Source of the DNA: Roseovarius sp.
GTDB lineage: Bacteria; Pseudomonadota; Alphaproteobacteria; Rhodobacterales; Rhodobacteraceae
Direction of reading: 5' to 3'
DNA length: 64,000 nucleotides
NCBI GenBank assembly: GCA_029212365.1
Contig: JARGOC010000002.1
Location: 62,001-126,000 of the forward strand
The first letter of the stretch is position 1; each line of letters begins with the position of its first letter. Below, piece by piece: positions 53,093 to 62,528 of the stretch. A program made the translations under genes and the position numbers. Under the pieces are notes generated by a model. That model saw nothing but the letters and a program-made list of their open reading frames with translations, was not told where the DNA came from and ran no database searches.

Positions 53093-54268
53093 ATGAGCGA
53101 TATCGTCATTCTGGATGGTGCCCGCACTGCAATTGGTACGTTTGGCGGAGCGCTGGCCGCCACGCCCCCATCTGCGTTGGGAGCGCATGTGGCCAAATCC
53201 GCGATGGAGCGTTCTGGCGTTGAGCCGGGCCAGATCGGGACTGTTGTCTTTGGTCATGTCATCAATACCGAGCCGCGCGATATGTATCTGTCGCGTGTTG
53301 CAGCGATAGAGGCGGGTATACCTGACACAACCCCGGCGATGAACGTCAACCGGCTGTGTGGGTCGGGTACGCAGGCCATCGTGTCTGCGGTGCAGTCGCT
53401 GATGCTGGGGGACGCTGAATTTGCGCTGGCTGGTGGTGCCGAAAACATGAGCCGTTCACCCTTTATCAACCCGGATCAACGCTGGGGTGCTAAGATGGGC
53501 GACGTGCGTACATTGGATATGATGCTGGGTGCGCTGAGTTGCCCGTTTGGCACCGGTCATATGGGTGTCACAGCCGAGAATGTGGCCGCTGAACATGACA
53601 TTTCGCGCGAGGCGCAGGATGCCTTTGCATTGGAAAGTCAGCAGCGGGCCGCAGCGGCTATTGAGGGCGGCTATTTCAAATCGCAGATTGCGCCCTTCGA
53701 CGTGAAAGTGAAGCGCGATATGGTGCCCTTTGACACCGACGAGCATCCCAAAGCCTCAACGGCCGAAGCATTGGCGAGTTTGCGCACGGTATTTCAGAAA
53801 GACGGCACTGTAACGGCAGGCAATGCCAGCGGCATCAACGATGGTGCAGCGGCTGTTGTTCTGGCCCGCGCAAGTGCCGCCGAGGCAGCAGGGCTGAAGC
53901 CCCGCGCCCGTGTTCTGGGCTATGCGGTGGCAGGCGTGCGCCCCGAGGTGATGGGCATCGGCCCGGTGCCTGCAGTTGAGAAGCTGTTGGCGAATACCGG
54001 GTTGAGTGCCGGTGATTTTGATGTCGTGGAATCAAATGAGGCCTTCGCGGCGCAAGCTTTGGCTGTGAACAAAGAGCTGGGTCTTGATGCGGCTAAGGTG
54101 AACCCGAATGGCGGTGCGATTGCGCTGGGCCATCCGGTGGGGGCCACGGGTGCAATCCTGGTCGTAAAGGCGATGTATGAGCTGGAACGCACAGGTGGAT
54201 CGAAGGCGTTGATCACCATGTGTATTGGCGGCGGGCAAGGCATCGCTTTGGCGATTGAGGCGCTCTAG
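53093..54268 (+). CDS. Acetyl-CoA C-acetyltransferase (biosynthetic-type thiolase)
   Basis: 391-residue thiolase condensing two acetyl-CoA to acetoacetyl-CoA or cleaving it (PhaA/AtoB/BktB type). Nucleophile Cys89 (NRLCGSGTQAI), His347 (ALGHPVGATG) and Cys377 (CIGGGQGIAL). The ATG follows AGGAGAATACAC, a good ribosome site; the longer frame is rejected. It lacks adjacent PHB or ketone-body genes. It differs from the PcaF-like thiolase at 8016, which has the CVGVGQG ending. Confidence 0.9.
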   Translation: MSDIVILDGARTAIGTFGGALAATPPSALGAHVAKSAMERSGVEPGQIGTVVFGHVINTEPRDMYLSRVAAIEAGIPDTTPAMNVNRLCGSGTQAIVSAVQSLMLGDAEFALAGGAENMSRSPFINPDQRWGAKMGDVRTLDMMLGALSCPFGTGHMGVTAENVAAEHDISREAQDAFALESQQRAAAAIEGGYFKSQIAPFDVKVKRDMVPFDTDEHPKASTAEALASLRTVFQKDGTVTAGNASGINDGAAAVVLARASAAEAAGLKPRARVLGYAVAGVRPEVMGIGPVPAVEKLLANTGLSAGDFDVVESNEAFAAQALAVNKELGLDAAKVNPNGGAIALGHPVGATGAILVVKAMYELERTGGSKALITMCIGGGQGIALAIEAL

Positions 54269-54294
54269 TCCAGAAAACATAGCGAAGTCGGCGC

Positions 54295-54329
54295 ACCACC
54301 GTCAGCTCTTGGTTAGGGCTGGCGGTGGT
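54295..54329. terminator. Hairpin between convergent thiolase and pbpC
   Basis: ACCACCGTCAGC (54295-54306) pairs with GCTGGCGGTGGT (54318-54329) apart from one T-G position, with an 11-base loop. It sits centrally in the 74-base gap between two converging genes and could serve both transcripts, though no T-run is obvious. Confidence 0.5.
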
Positions 54330-54342
54330 CGTCCTTCGTGGG

Positions 54343-56391
54343 TCACTCAATTTGCACTGTCACCCGTGATGCACGCCCCTCAGCATCAATAACCGACAGT
54401 TGCGAAAACCCGCGCCCCAAATTTGGTAGCGTGGTTTCGCGGCGGTAGACGCCCGCCTCGATCAACTGGCCGTTGGCCAGCCAGCTGAACGGGGGCGTGC
54501 CGTCACGCACCTTTACCGGCACCACACCATCCAGCTGCGCCAAGGTGGCCCCATTCGGGGGAAACGTAAGTTTTGGCGCGTCAGGGGCGGCACGAAACAC
54601 AGCGTTGCGCCCGATAAAGCGGCGCAAGGGTTGGGGCAGCTGAGCCGTGGCCAACATCAGTGTTTCAGGTGGTGGCGGCGGTAGCGGATCCGCTTCGGGT
54701 TTCAGGCGCTGAAACGCCTCAAACAACACAGGCGCGGCCAGATCCCCACCAAAGGCGCCGGGCACCGGAGTGCCATCGGGTCGGCCAATCCAGACGCCTG
54801 CCACATGGCGGCCATCATATCCGATGGCCCAGGTATCGCGGTGCCCATAGGAGGTTCCTGTTTTATAGGCCAACCGTCGTGCCGGTGCCCCTGCTGGTGG
54901 CGATAACCCGGCCAGAATATCACCGATATGCCATGTGGCTGACCGGTTGAGAACGCGTGATGCCTCAGCTTGTTCGCCGTCTTTGCGCCATTGTAATACC
55001 CGCGCTTCGCCGCCTTGGCCCAGCATGGCATAGAGCTGTACAAGGTCGCTCAGCGAGACACCAACGCCGCCCAATGCCACGGCCAATCCAGCCTGATCAC
55101 CGGGCAAGTCGGGTTGGATATGGGCGCGGCGCATAACGTCCATCAGATGCGCAGGGCCGATTTGATCCAGCAGCAATACCACGGGAATATTCAGCGACTG
55201 GCGCAGGGCCTCGGCCACTGGCAGTTCTCCGCGGAATGCGCCGTCGAAATTTTGAGGTGCATAGCGCCCAAACGCCACGGGACGGTCGTTGATAAGGGTC
55301 TGGGGATGTGCCAGCCCGCGATCAAAGGCCATAGCATAGACAAACGGCTTTAGCGTTGATCCCGGCGAGCGTTTGGCGCGGGTCATATCCACGAACCCCT
55401 GGCGCGTCGTTTGTGCCTCATATCCGGCTGATCCAACCGAGGCGAGGATTTCTCCGGTGGTATGATCGGCCACAACGATGGCGGCGGACAGATCGTTTGG
55501 AAGGCCCCGCAAAGCGGATTTGGCAAGGGTTTCCAAGCTGGTCTGCAAGGTTCGCTCCAGGGTCAGCTGATGTGTTAGTGCTTCGGGTCTGGTGCGAAGC
55601 GCGAGATCGGCCATATGCGGGGCAAGTGCCGGGAATTGGCGGCGGGTGTTTGGGACCGGTTCGCTCAGTGCGGCTTGGGCGGTGCTTTGATCCAAAGCGG
55701 AGAGGCCAACCATGCGGTGCAAAATCCGGTCGCGGGCCTGCTCGGCTGCGGCGCGGTTACGATCGGGTCGGCGTGCTTTGGGGGATTGCGGCAAAGCGAT
55801 CAACAATGCAGCTTCGGCCGGGGTCAGGCGATTGGGTTCTTTGCCGAACCACGAAAGCGTCGCCGCACGCACTCCTTCCAAATTGCCACCATAGGGGGCA
55901 TGGGTCAGATACAACTGCAATATCTGCTCTTTGCTCAGCTGGCGTTCCAGCGTCCATGCAACACGCATTTGGCGCAGCTTGCCTTTCCAGCGACCTGTGC
56001 CGCTTTCCTCCAGCAACCGGGCCACTTGCATGCTCAGGGTGGACCCGCCCGAAATGATTTGACCATTCCACGCGGCCTGACCCATGGCCCGCAGCATGGC
56101 GCGCAAATCAACGCCCGAGTGAGAGTAGAACCGCTGATCCTCGTAAGCGATCAGCATGTTCACAAAGGTCTTATCCACCTGTTGGGGTGTGACGGCCAAC
56201 CGCCAACGGCCATCGGCCACTGTATAGACCCGTAGCAATTCGGCGTTTCTGTCGCGCACCTCAACCGAGGTTTCTGACGCCAGAACCGGCAGCTCAGTGG
56301 TATCCACCCATTGATCAAACCGGTCACGTCCAAAGGCCGCGCAGAGCAGGATCAGCGCCGTACAAAGGATCAGACGGTCAAGGCGATGCAT
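54343..56391 (-). CDS. pbpC: Penicillin-binding protein 1C
   Basis: Bifunctional peptidoglycan synthase of 682 residues anchored by an N-terminal helix (LILCTALILLCAAFG). GT51 domain: catalytic Glu84 in YEDQRFYSHSGVD and GGSTLSMQVARLLE. Transpeptidase: Ser345-x-x-Lys348 (SPGSTLKPF), SLNIP and Lys510 in YKTGTSYGH. A C-terminal BiPBP_C domain follows (TFPPNGATLAQLDG onward). It is the last gene after the alpha-2-macroglobulin and a glycolipid-binding-fold gene, overlapping the latter by 14 bases. PBP1C-A2M pairs are widespread in proteobacteria and linked to envelope repair and protection. Confidence 0.93.
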   Translation of the reverse strand: MHRLDRLILCTALILLCAAFGRDRFDQWVDTTELPVLASETSVEVRDRNAELLRVYTVADGRWRLAVTPQQVDKTFVNMLIAYEDQRFYSHSGVDLRAMLRAMGQAAWNGQIISGGSTLSMQVARLLEESGTGRWKGKLRQMRVAWTLERQLSKEQILQLYLTHAPYGGNLEGVRAATLSWFGKEPNRLTPAEAALLIALPQSPKARRPDRNRAAAEQARDRILHRMVGLSALDQSTAQAALSEPVPNTRRQFPALAPHMADLALRTRPEALTHQLTLERTLQTSLETLAKSALRGLPNDLSAAIVVADHTTGEILASVGSAGYEAQTTRQGFVDMTRAKRSPGSTLKPFVYAMAFDRGLAHPQTLINDRPVAFGRYAPQNFDGAFRGELPVAEALRQSLNIPVVLLLDQIGPAHLMDVMRRAHIQPDLPGDQAGLAVALGGVGVSLSDLVQLYAMLGQGGEARVLQWRKDGEQAEASRVLNRSATWHIGDILAGLSPPAGAPARRLAYKTGTSYGHRDTWAIGYDGRHVAGVWIGRPDGTPVPGAFGGDLAAPVLFEAFQRLKPEADPLPPPPPETLMLATAQLPQPLRRFIGRNAVFRAAPDAPKLTFPPNGATLAQLDGVVPVKVRDGTPPFSWLANGQLIEAGVYRRETTLPNLGRGFSQLSVIDAEGRASRVTVQIE

Positions 56392-56956
56392 GGCTCACCT
56401 CACCTTCCCATAGTCCGGGATAAAGCGTAACGAATCCGGCCGTGTCCACGTCCAGCTGTGTGGCATAGCTGGTTTGCTTTGCGGAATAGAATACGACCTC
56501 GGCTGAGCCGCCTTGGGTATAGGTCTGATCCAGTGGTGACAGCTCGCAACTGGGATAGCGCAGCCAAGCCGCACAGGTGTTTATCGTCTGTGCTGGCTCA
56601 GTGGCCAAGCGGCGCAGCGGCATCAGATTGGTGGCAGGGGTGAACGACAGGTCCACATCCTGCGCACCGCTGACCTGAGGTTGTGCTTTGTCGTTCATCA
56701 CCCAATCCGGGCCTTTGCGGTGCAGTGCCACGCGCATTTCCAATCCGCCATGTGATCCGGCGATGTCAGCGCTCAGCGTGTGCCAATCGGCATCACATCG
56801 CACCACATAATCAAGGGCCGCAAAACCATCATCATCCCGGAACCGGGCGTGGCCGACCAGCAGCCAGCCGTCTTCCATCCGGGCCAGTCGGCAGGTGTCT
56901 TCGCCGTCGCGCTCCAACGCCCGCCAATGGGCGCTGGCGATGGTTTGACCCTGCAT
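56378..56956 (-). CDS. Putative glycolipid-binding protein (PF06475-like)
   Basis: 192 residues resembling the DUF1089/putative glycolipid-binding fold (PA1994 family): HWRALERDGEDTCRL, DGWLLVGHARFRDDDGF, YVVRCDADWHT, SFTPATNLMPLRRL and the end DTAGFVTLYPGLWEGEV. No signal peptide, so probably cytoplasmic. It starts 4 bases after the alpha-2-macroglobulin stop and its end overlaps pbpC, so it is translated as the middle gene of the operon. A role in envelope glycolipid sensing is only an inference; known structure suggests ligand binding in a beta-barrel cavity. Confidence 0.8.
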   Translation of the reverse strand: MQGQTIASAHWRALERDGEDTCRLARMEDGWLLVGHARFRDDDGFAALDYVVRCDADWHTLSADIAGSHGGLEMRVALHRKGPDWVMNDKAQPQVSGAQDVDLSFTPATNLMPLRRLATEPAQTINTCAAWLRYPSCELSPLDQTYTQGGSAEVVFYSAKQTSYATQLDVDTAGFVTLYPGLWEGEVSHASP

Positions 56957-56960
56957 TGTG

Positions 56961-59900
56961 TTACTCGGTCACTTGCATGGCACCGGTGTCTGTCCACGCG
57001 CGGTACTGCGGGCGGTACATGTCCTCAACCGAGGCGGCCGGGTGGTGATAGCTGCCCGGTGCGATGGCGCGCACCATATAGGCCAGCTGGAATGGCTGAT
57101 CCGAGCGCCAGTCAACCGCCGCCAGAAACCTGTCAGAGCGGAATTCCCGGTAGCGGGTTGAGGCAGTGCTGAGCCAATCAAGTGAGCGCACATCACCCGA
57201 GCGCAACAGGTTCGGGTTGTCGATCTCAAGACCTGCGGGCAGGGGATCATCCACCATCAGCCGTGCCTCGCCTTTTTCAAATGGCGCGATGGTTAGCACC
57301 GCCACCAAGCGTGCGCCCGAGGCCAGATTGTCCAGCGATACAAGATTGCCATCCAGATCAAAATACTCGCGCTGGATGTTGTAGCCATAGCCACCCGCCG
57401 GTTCGGGAATCACGGGCACGCCCACTGTGGTCAGCGTGATGTCAGTGTCCATATTTCCGGTGTTGGCGATGGCCTGAGGGGTCAACCCCAAGGCATCAAA
57501 CTTGCGCACAAATGGCCCTGATACTGCTTGCCCATTCAGGGTCAGTCCATTTGCGGCGGGTGCATCTATCAGGGCAGCGGTGGCCATCAATGTCCACGCG
57601 CTTTCTTGGGTTGACATATAAGGCCCGGCATTGGTCAGAGAGTTACTCAGCGCATTGGTATTCACGGCAGTGCTGCCTGCTTCGATTGCCAGTGCCAGAA
57701 CCCCGGCCCGGTCACGCAGCCGCGTGCCATAGTCAGCCCTCCACAACGATTGTTCGGTGCCGGTCGTCGCGGTGATGCGTTGCATAGCGCGGGCAAACAT
57801 CTGGTCCGCGCGGGTCTGATCCCCGTATGAGGCCAAAGCCGCCCCCAATTGTGCCGCCGCCAGAGGCGTCGTAAATGCCGCTGCCTTCACATCAACATAG
57901 TAGCGCAGATCCCCCATACTGGCGGCACCTTCGCGGGCCAGCACCATCAGCGCATAGGCGATATCTTCGCCGCCTTCGTCGAAATCGGGCGCGTAGTTGA
58001 TGCGATTGCGCAGGTTGTCCATCGCCATCGAGAACGCCTGAGCAGGCACATCATGCCCTTTGGATTTGGCGCGTGACAGGAAATCGGCGACATAGGCATC
58101 CAACCAGAAATCACCGGAATCCGCCCGCCAGAGGCCAAAAGCCCCATTGCTGGATTGGCGCGTCAGAACGCGGGCAATTGCCTGGTCGATACGTTTTTCG
58201 ACTTCATCTGCATTGCCCAGACCCAGCGATTGCGCCACCTGGTTGTAATACAGCAAAGGCATCGCTTTGGATGTGACCTGTTCGGTGCACCCGTATGGGT
58301 AGCGGTCCAGCGCGCTGAGCAATCGTGGTGAGTTCAGTTTGGACAGTGGCCCGGCTGACACAACGGCCACGCCGTTGCCACCGCGCAATCCGGCAAACAC
58401 GTTTTTATCCAGCGTGAAGGTATCGCCGGCTGCCAAAGATAGTCGGCGCGTGGTTGAGATGGTCGGATCGTTTGATCGCACGCCCAATGTCAGCGCTTTG
58501 GTCAGCTGTTTGCCGTCCGGTGTGGTCAGGGCCACACGCAATGTGTGATCGCCTTCTTCACCTGCCGTGACGGGCAGTCTCAGAACCACTTTCTCGCCGG
58601 TGCCTAGATCAATGCCTGAAGGTGCGCCGCTGCTCAGGGTTACGCCACTGGCAGACACATCCAGGCCCATACGGCCCGTTGGCCCTTCGGTATGGATGAT
58701 CTCGAGCAGCAGTTGGCTGGTGTCGCCGGGGGCCAGAAAGCGTGGCAATGTGGCGGTGATCACCACAGGGTCACGCACGACCACGTCTTTTTCGGCCTGT
58801 CCTACAGCGGTGTCAGACCAGGCGATGGCCATCAGCCGCACAGTGCCGTTGAAATCGGGGATATCAAAGGCGATTTCGGCTTTGCCATCCGCGCCCATGG
58901 TGACGGGCCCTGAGAAATAGGCGACCAGTTCTTCGGTTGGGGGCGGGGATTTACGTTGCATCCCACTTGCCGCGTCACCGCCCGAACGGACCTGGCCTTG
59001 CGCGCCATTCATACCGTCGATCAGCCGTCCATAGACATCGCGGATTTCCACCCCAAGGCGGCGTTGGCCAAAGTAATGCCCAGAGGGATCGGGGCTGTCA
59101 AAGCCGGTGAGATTGAGGATACCCAGATCCACAGCGGCCAGCGTCACATAGCCGGTTTCGCCTGCGCCCAAGCCATCCACAGTCACAGTGGTTGGCAGGG
59201 GGCCACGCGGGCTGCCCACGTCGGGCGCATCAATGCTGACGCTGAGTTGTTTGGCGCCGGGGTCAATCTTGGCATAGGCCAGCCCCAAGGCACGTGCGGG
59301 GTTTTGACCTGCGGCCACATCCATCGGGCGGATCACCTGAGCGGTGACATAGGCACCAGCGCCCCACTGATCTGTCACGCTGAGCGGGATCAGGTTTTCG
59401 CCTGCTGTGACTTCGATCGCCTGGCGTTCAATCACGCGGTTGGACATGACAGTGATCAGTGCCGTACCATCATAGCGTGGCACGATGCGCAGGTTGGCCA
59501 CATCGCCGCTGGCATAGTCGGGCTTGTCCAGTGACAGCTCCAAAGTGTCGGGCGTTGAGGAGGCATCGGCGGGCGCATACCATCCGGCATAAAAGCCGGA
59601 GGAGGCGGCCACATATGGTCCGTCAGTTCGTTCAACCAGTATCTCATACTGGCCCCAATCCACAGGGGCGTTCAGTGTCAGCGGATCACCATCCAGCATG
59701 GCGTCGCCAGTTGCCATTTGTTTGCGCGTGGTGATCGGCTCCCAGTTCCAGCTGCCGTATTCCTGATACCATTGATAGCGTGTTTCAACGCGGTTCACTG
59801 TCCAGCGGACCTGCATTTGCACCGGCATCAGATCTGGTGCGACTGCGATCACCTGAAATTCGGCATCGCTGCCTTCGGCGACCACATTATCAAACCCTTG

Positions 59901-62387
59901 TTTGATCCCGATCATCGGGCCAGCGGGGGCCAGCATCCGGGTCATATGGCGCTCAACCGGGCGGCCCGAGCCTTCTTGCATTGATACTGAGACCTGTACT
60001 TCGTAGGGGCGGTCTGCAACCTCGGCCTTGGGCAATTCAACCGGTAGGATCAACGTACCTGTATCGTCAGTTTCGCCACCGTTCAGATAGGCGGTGGGGC
60101 TGGGCACATAGACATCACGCTGGCCAAACTTGTAGCCGGGAAATGCCTCAAGCGTTCGCAGGGCACGCAATTTGGCACGGCCTTCGGCCTTGAGCCCGGC
60201 ACCGGGTGCGCCAAACAAATAACGTGCATTGATTGTCAAAGGTGCTGTTTCGCCGGGGCGAATGGTGCCATCGGGCAGCGCCATTTCAAAATCTATACGC
60301 TCGGGCAGGAAGTCCTCTACCAGCAGCTGACGGCTGGCCAGTGCGGCGGCATCAACATCTGCTTTGATGTTCAGCGTCCAGGTGCCACGCGGGGCGGTGT
60401 CGCCAATCGGTAGGTTAAAGACATGACCACCCGCCGCATCATCAGAAGATACAATGCGTGAATATTCCACACCGTCGGGACGTGTCAGAATGGCCGTCAG
60501 CGGCAGTCCGGTGATACCATCGGCCACGTCATCACGCGCCAGAACTGTGGCGCGGATGACTTCGCCGGTGCGATAAGCCCCGCGATCTGTGGCCAGAAAC
60601 ACATCAACAGGCGGGGCAGATTCGCGCCCCTCAACGCCGCGATCTGACAGATCAAAGGCCGGATCGGTCATGGACAGAAATGCAGTGTCCCCATTGGGGG
60701 CCTCGGCAATCACCAAAGCAGGCGCTGCACCACCGGTGCCACGGGTCAGGCCCGGTTCAAACAGGGCATGACCATCCGCATCGGTTACCGCCTCGGCCAG
60801 TTCCCGGTTTGAACGTGACAGCAAGGTCAGCTTTACGCCGTCCATGGCGCCCGCATCGGCAAGGCCGCGCACAAACAGGTGCAGCCCGTCATTGCCATTC
60901 AGCGACGTCAGCCCCAGATCTGTCAGAACAAACCACTGCGTTGCACCGGGATCATCATACAAAGGTATGCCCTTGATCCGTGCAGTCAGGGCAAACACGC
61001 CGGGGTCCTGGCTGGCCAGAACATCGCCCAACGGCAGGCGGGTTGTCATGGTCTGGTTCAACTCGTTGACGACGTCGCCGGTGCCTTTCCAGACATCCTC
61101 GCCGATCTCATTGGCAAATTCCGATATTTCATATTCGCTCAAGGGGCGTCCGAAGAAGTCTTGCTGAATGGCGCGCAGCAGGTTGCGATCACTGACGCGG
61201 CGCAATTGCAGATCGACCTCATCCAAATTGACAGTTTCAATTGGCAGGGCGGCATCAGCTGTCTTTGGCAGCACATAGGCGCGCCCTCCAAAGCTGACCT
61301 TGGGCGAGCGGTCACGGATATAAAGCGAGATATCCACATCTTTGATCAGGGCCTCGCCACTGGCGGCAGGCAGCCCTTTGCGGAAGGTCACGCTATAGCG
61401 TTGCCCATGCTGAACGCCATCGATGCAAATCTGATTGCCTTCGGCCTGTACCACCATGCCTGCATCGGGCAGGCGCACATAGGGCGTGTAATCGGTGCCG
61501 GTTTTGATCAGAGGTTCAGAGAATTCCGCACAGATACGCGGGCTGACCATTTCATTGTCGCCCCGGTGCTCGGTGATGCGAAAGCCGTATTTTGCAATGG
61601 CTGCGTCCAGTTCAGCGATGATATCCTGGCGGGGCTGGATGCTTTCGGCCAGGCGCAATGCATGGATCATATCGCGGCCACGGCGGCCATCCTCCAGGGA
61701 TTTGGCCAGCATTTGCAGAGCGTTGACGCGCGCGCCATCCGATGGGGCCCGAAAGTAGGCATTGATCGCGCCATTCATAGCTTGGGCTTTGTAACGGCGC
61801 TTCTTGGTTGAATTGTCGGTTTTAATCAGGTCAGACAGCCGGGCGTATTCGGCCCATTGATCGCCGACGTCAGTTTGGGCGACAATGGCACCGGTCCAGC
61901 GCATGGCGTTCAGATAATCATTTTCAGACAATCGCTTGTGTGCGGCATCGAGCATGAATGGCACATCCCATTGACCGCCCGGATGGCGTGCGCCAATGTC
62001 ATTGGCCAGTGAGACAGCATTGCGGATATCGCCATTTGACAGGAAATTCAGCTCAGCTCGACGTTGATCGGCCTTGGCCAGAACGGCAGGATCAGTTTCC
62101 AACAATTTGGCGGAAATGGCGCCTTCATAGGGGGTACTGTCCGACACTTCGCTTTTTGGGAAACAGGCGTTCGATTTGGAATTGAATGTATAGGCTTTGC
62201 AGGCGGGGTTGGAAAAACAGGCCGTCTGGCAGGCCGAGCGCGTGGTATCAAACAGCGCTTGCAGGTCTGAGCCGTAATAATCGACATCTTGTGTGACCAC
62301 TTGTCGGCGCTCGGGCACATTGGTTTGTGCAATGGCCGGTCCGGCCAAAGCCGCAATAAATAATACAGAAATCAAATGACGGAGCAT
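56961..62387 (-). CDS. Bacterial alpha-2-macroglobulin with N-terminal PAN/Apple domain
   Basis: 1808 residues exported by a Sec signal peptide (MLRHLISVLFIAALAGPAIA; no lipobox, unlike lipoprotein YfhM). A PAN/Apple-like domain with several cysteines follows (residues about 25-95: SACQTACFSNPACKAYTFNS). Then come macroglobulin beta-sandwich domains, a bait-like middle region and the thioester site YGCTEQ at Cys1367, followed by the alpha-helical thioester domain. It is a trap that entangles proteases through covalent bonding. The ATG at 62387 has AAGGGAGG upstream; 30 further upstream codons are rejected. It leads the operon with the glycolipid-binding gene and PBP1C. Confidence 0.93.
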   Translation of the reverse strand: MLRHLISVLFIAALAGPAIAQTNVPERRQVVTQDVDYYGSDLQALFDTTRSACQTACFSNPACKAYTFNSKSNACFPKSEVSDSTPYEGAISAKLLETDPAVLAKADQRRAELNFLSNGDIRNAVSLANDIGARHPGGQWDVPFMLDAAHKRLSENDYLNAMRWTGAIVAQTDVGDQWAEYARLSDLIKTDNSTKKRRYKAQAMNGAINAYFRAPSDGARVNALQMLAKSLEDGRRGRDMIHALRLAESIQPRQDIIAELDAAIAKYGFRITEHRGDNEMVSPRICAEFSEPLIKTGTDYTPYVRLPDAGMVVQAEGNQICIDGVQHGQRYSVTFRKGLPAASGEALIKDVDISLYIRDRSPKVSFGGRAYVLPKTADAALPIETVNLDEVDLQLRRVSDRNLLRAIQQDFFGRPLSEYEISEFANEIGEDVWKGTGDVVNELNQTMTTRLPLGDVLASQDPGVFALTARIKGIPLYDDPGATQWFVLTDLGLTSLNGNDGLHLFVRGLADAGAMDGVKLTLLSRSNRELAEAVTDADGHALFEPGLTRGTGGAAPALVIAEAPNGDTAFLSMTDPAFDLSDRGVEGRESAPPVDVFLATDRGAYRTGEVIRATVLARDDVADGITGLPLTAILTRPDGVEYSRIVSSDDAAGGHVFNLPIGDTAPRGTWTLNIKADVDAAALASRQLLVEDFLPERIDFEMALPDGTIRPGETAPLTINARYLFGAPGAGLKAEGRAKLRALRTLEAFPGYKFGQRDVYVPSPTAYLNGGETDDTGTLILPVELPKAEVADRPYEVQVSVSMQEGSGRPVERHMTRMLAPAGPMIGIKQGFDNVVAEGSDAEFQVIAVAPDLMPVQMQVRWTVNRVETRYQWYQEYGSWNWEPITTRKQMATGDAMLDGDPLTLNAPVDWGQYEILVERTDGPYVAASSGFYAGWYAPADASSTPDTLELSLDKPDYASGDVANLRIVPRYDGTALITVMSNRVIERQAIEVTAGENLIPLSVTDQWGAGAYVTAQVIRPMDVAAGQNPARALGLAYAKIDPGAKQLSVSIDAPDVGSPRGPLPTTVTVDGLGAGETGYVTLAAVDLGILNLTGFDSPDPSGHYFGQRRLGVEIRDVYGRLIDGMNGAQGQVRSGGDAASGMQRKSPPPTEELVAYFSGPVTMGADGKAEIAFDIPDFNGTVRLMAIAWSDTAVGQAEKDVVVRDPVVITATLPRFLAPGDTSQLLLEIIHTEGPTGRMGLDVSASGVTLSSGAPSGIDLGTGEKVVLRLPVTAGEEGDHTLRVALTTPDGKQLTKALTLGVRSNDPTISTTRRLSLAAGDTFTLDKNVFAGLRGGNGVAVVSAGPLSKLNSPRLLSALDRYPYGCTEQVTSKAMPLLYYNQVAQSLGLGNADEVEKRIDQAIARVLTRQSSNGAFGLWRADSGDFWLDAYVADFLSRAKSKGHDVPAQAFSMAMDNLRNRINYAPDFDEGGEDIAYALMVLAREGAASMGDLRYYVDVKAAAFTTPLAAAQLGAALASYGDQTRADQMFARAMQRITATTGTEQSLWRADYGTRLRDRAGVLALAIEAGSTAVNTNALSNSLTNAGPYMSTQESAWTLMATAALIDAPAANGLTLNGQAVSGPFVRKFDALGLTPQAIANTGNMDTDITLTTVGVPVIPEPAGGYGYNIQREYFDLDGNLVSLDNLASGARLVAVLTIAPFEKGEARLMVDDPLPAGLEIDNPNLLRSGDVRSLDWLSTASTRYREFRSDRFLAAVDWRSDQPFQLAYMVRAIAPGSYHHPAASVEDMYRPQYRAWTDTGAMQVTE

Positions 62388-62528
62388 GAAAACCTCCCTT
62401 TCTATCGCCATATGGTGCCATGATACCGCTAAAACGGCAATGATTTCTCCGGCGATGCTTAAGGGGTTCTTCACCATAGTATTCGATGCTGGGCCAAGTA
62501 TAGGAAAACGGCACGTTGGAGGGCCGCA

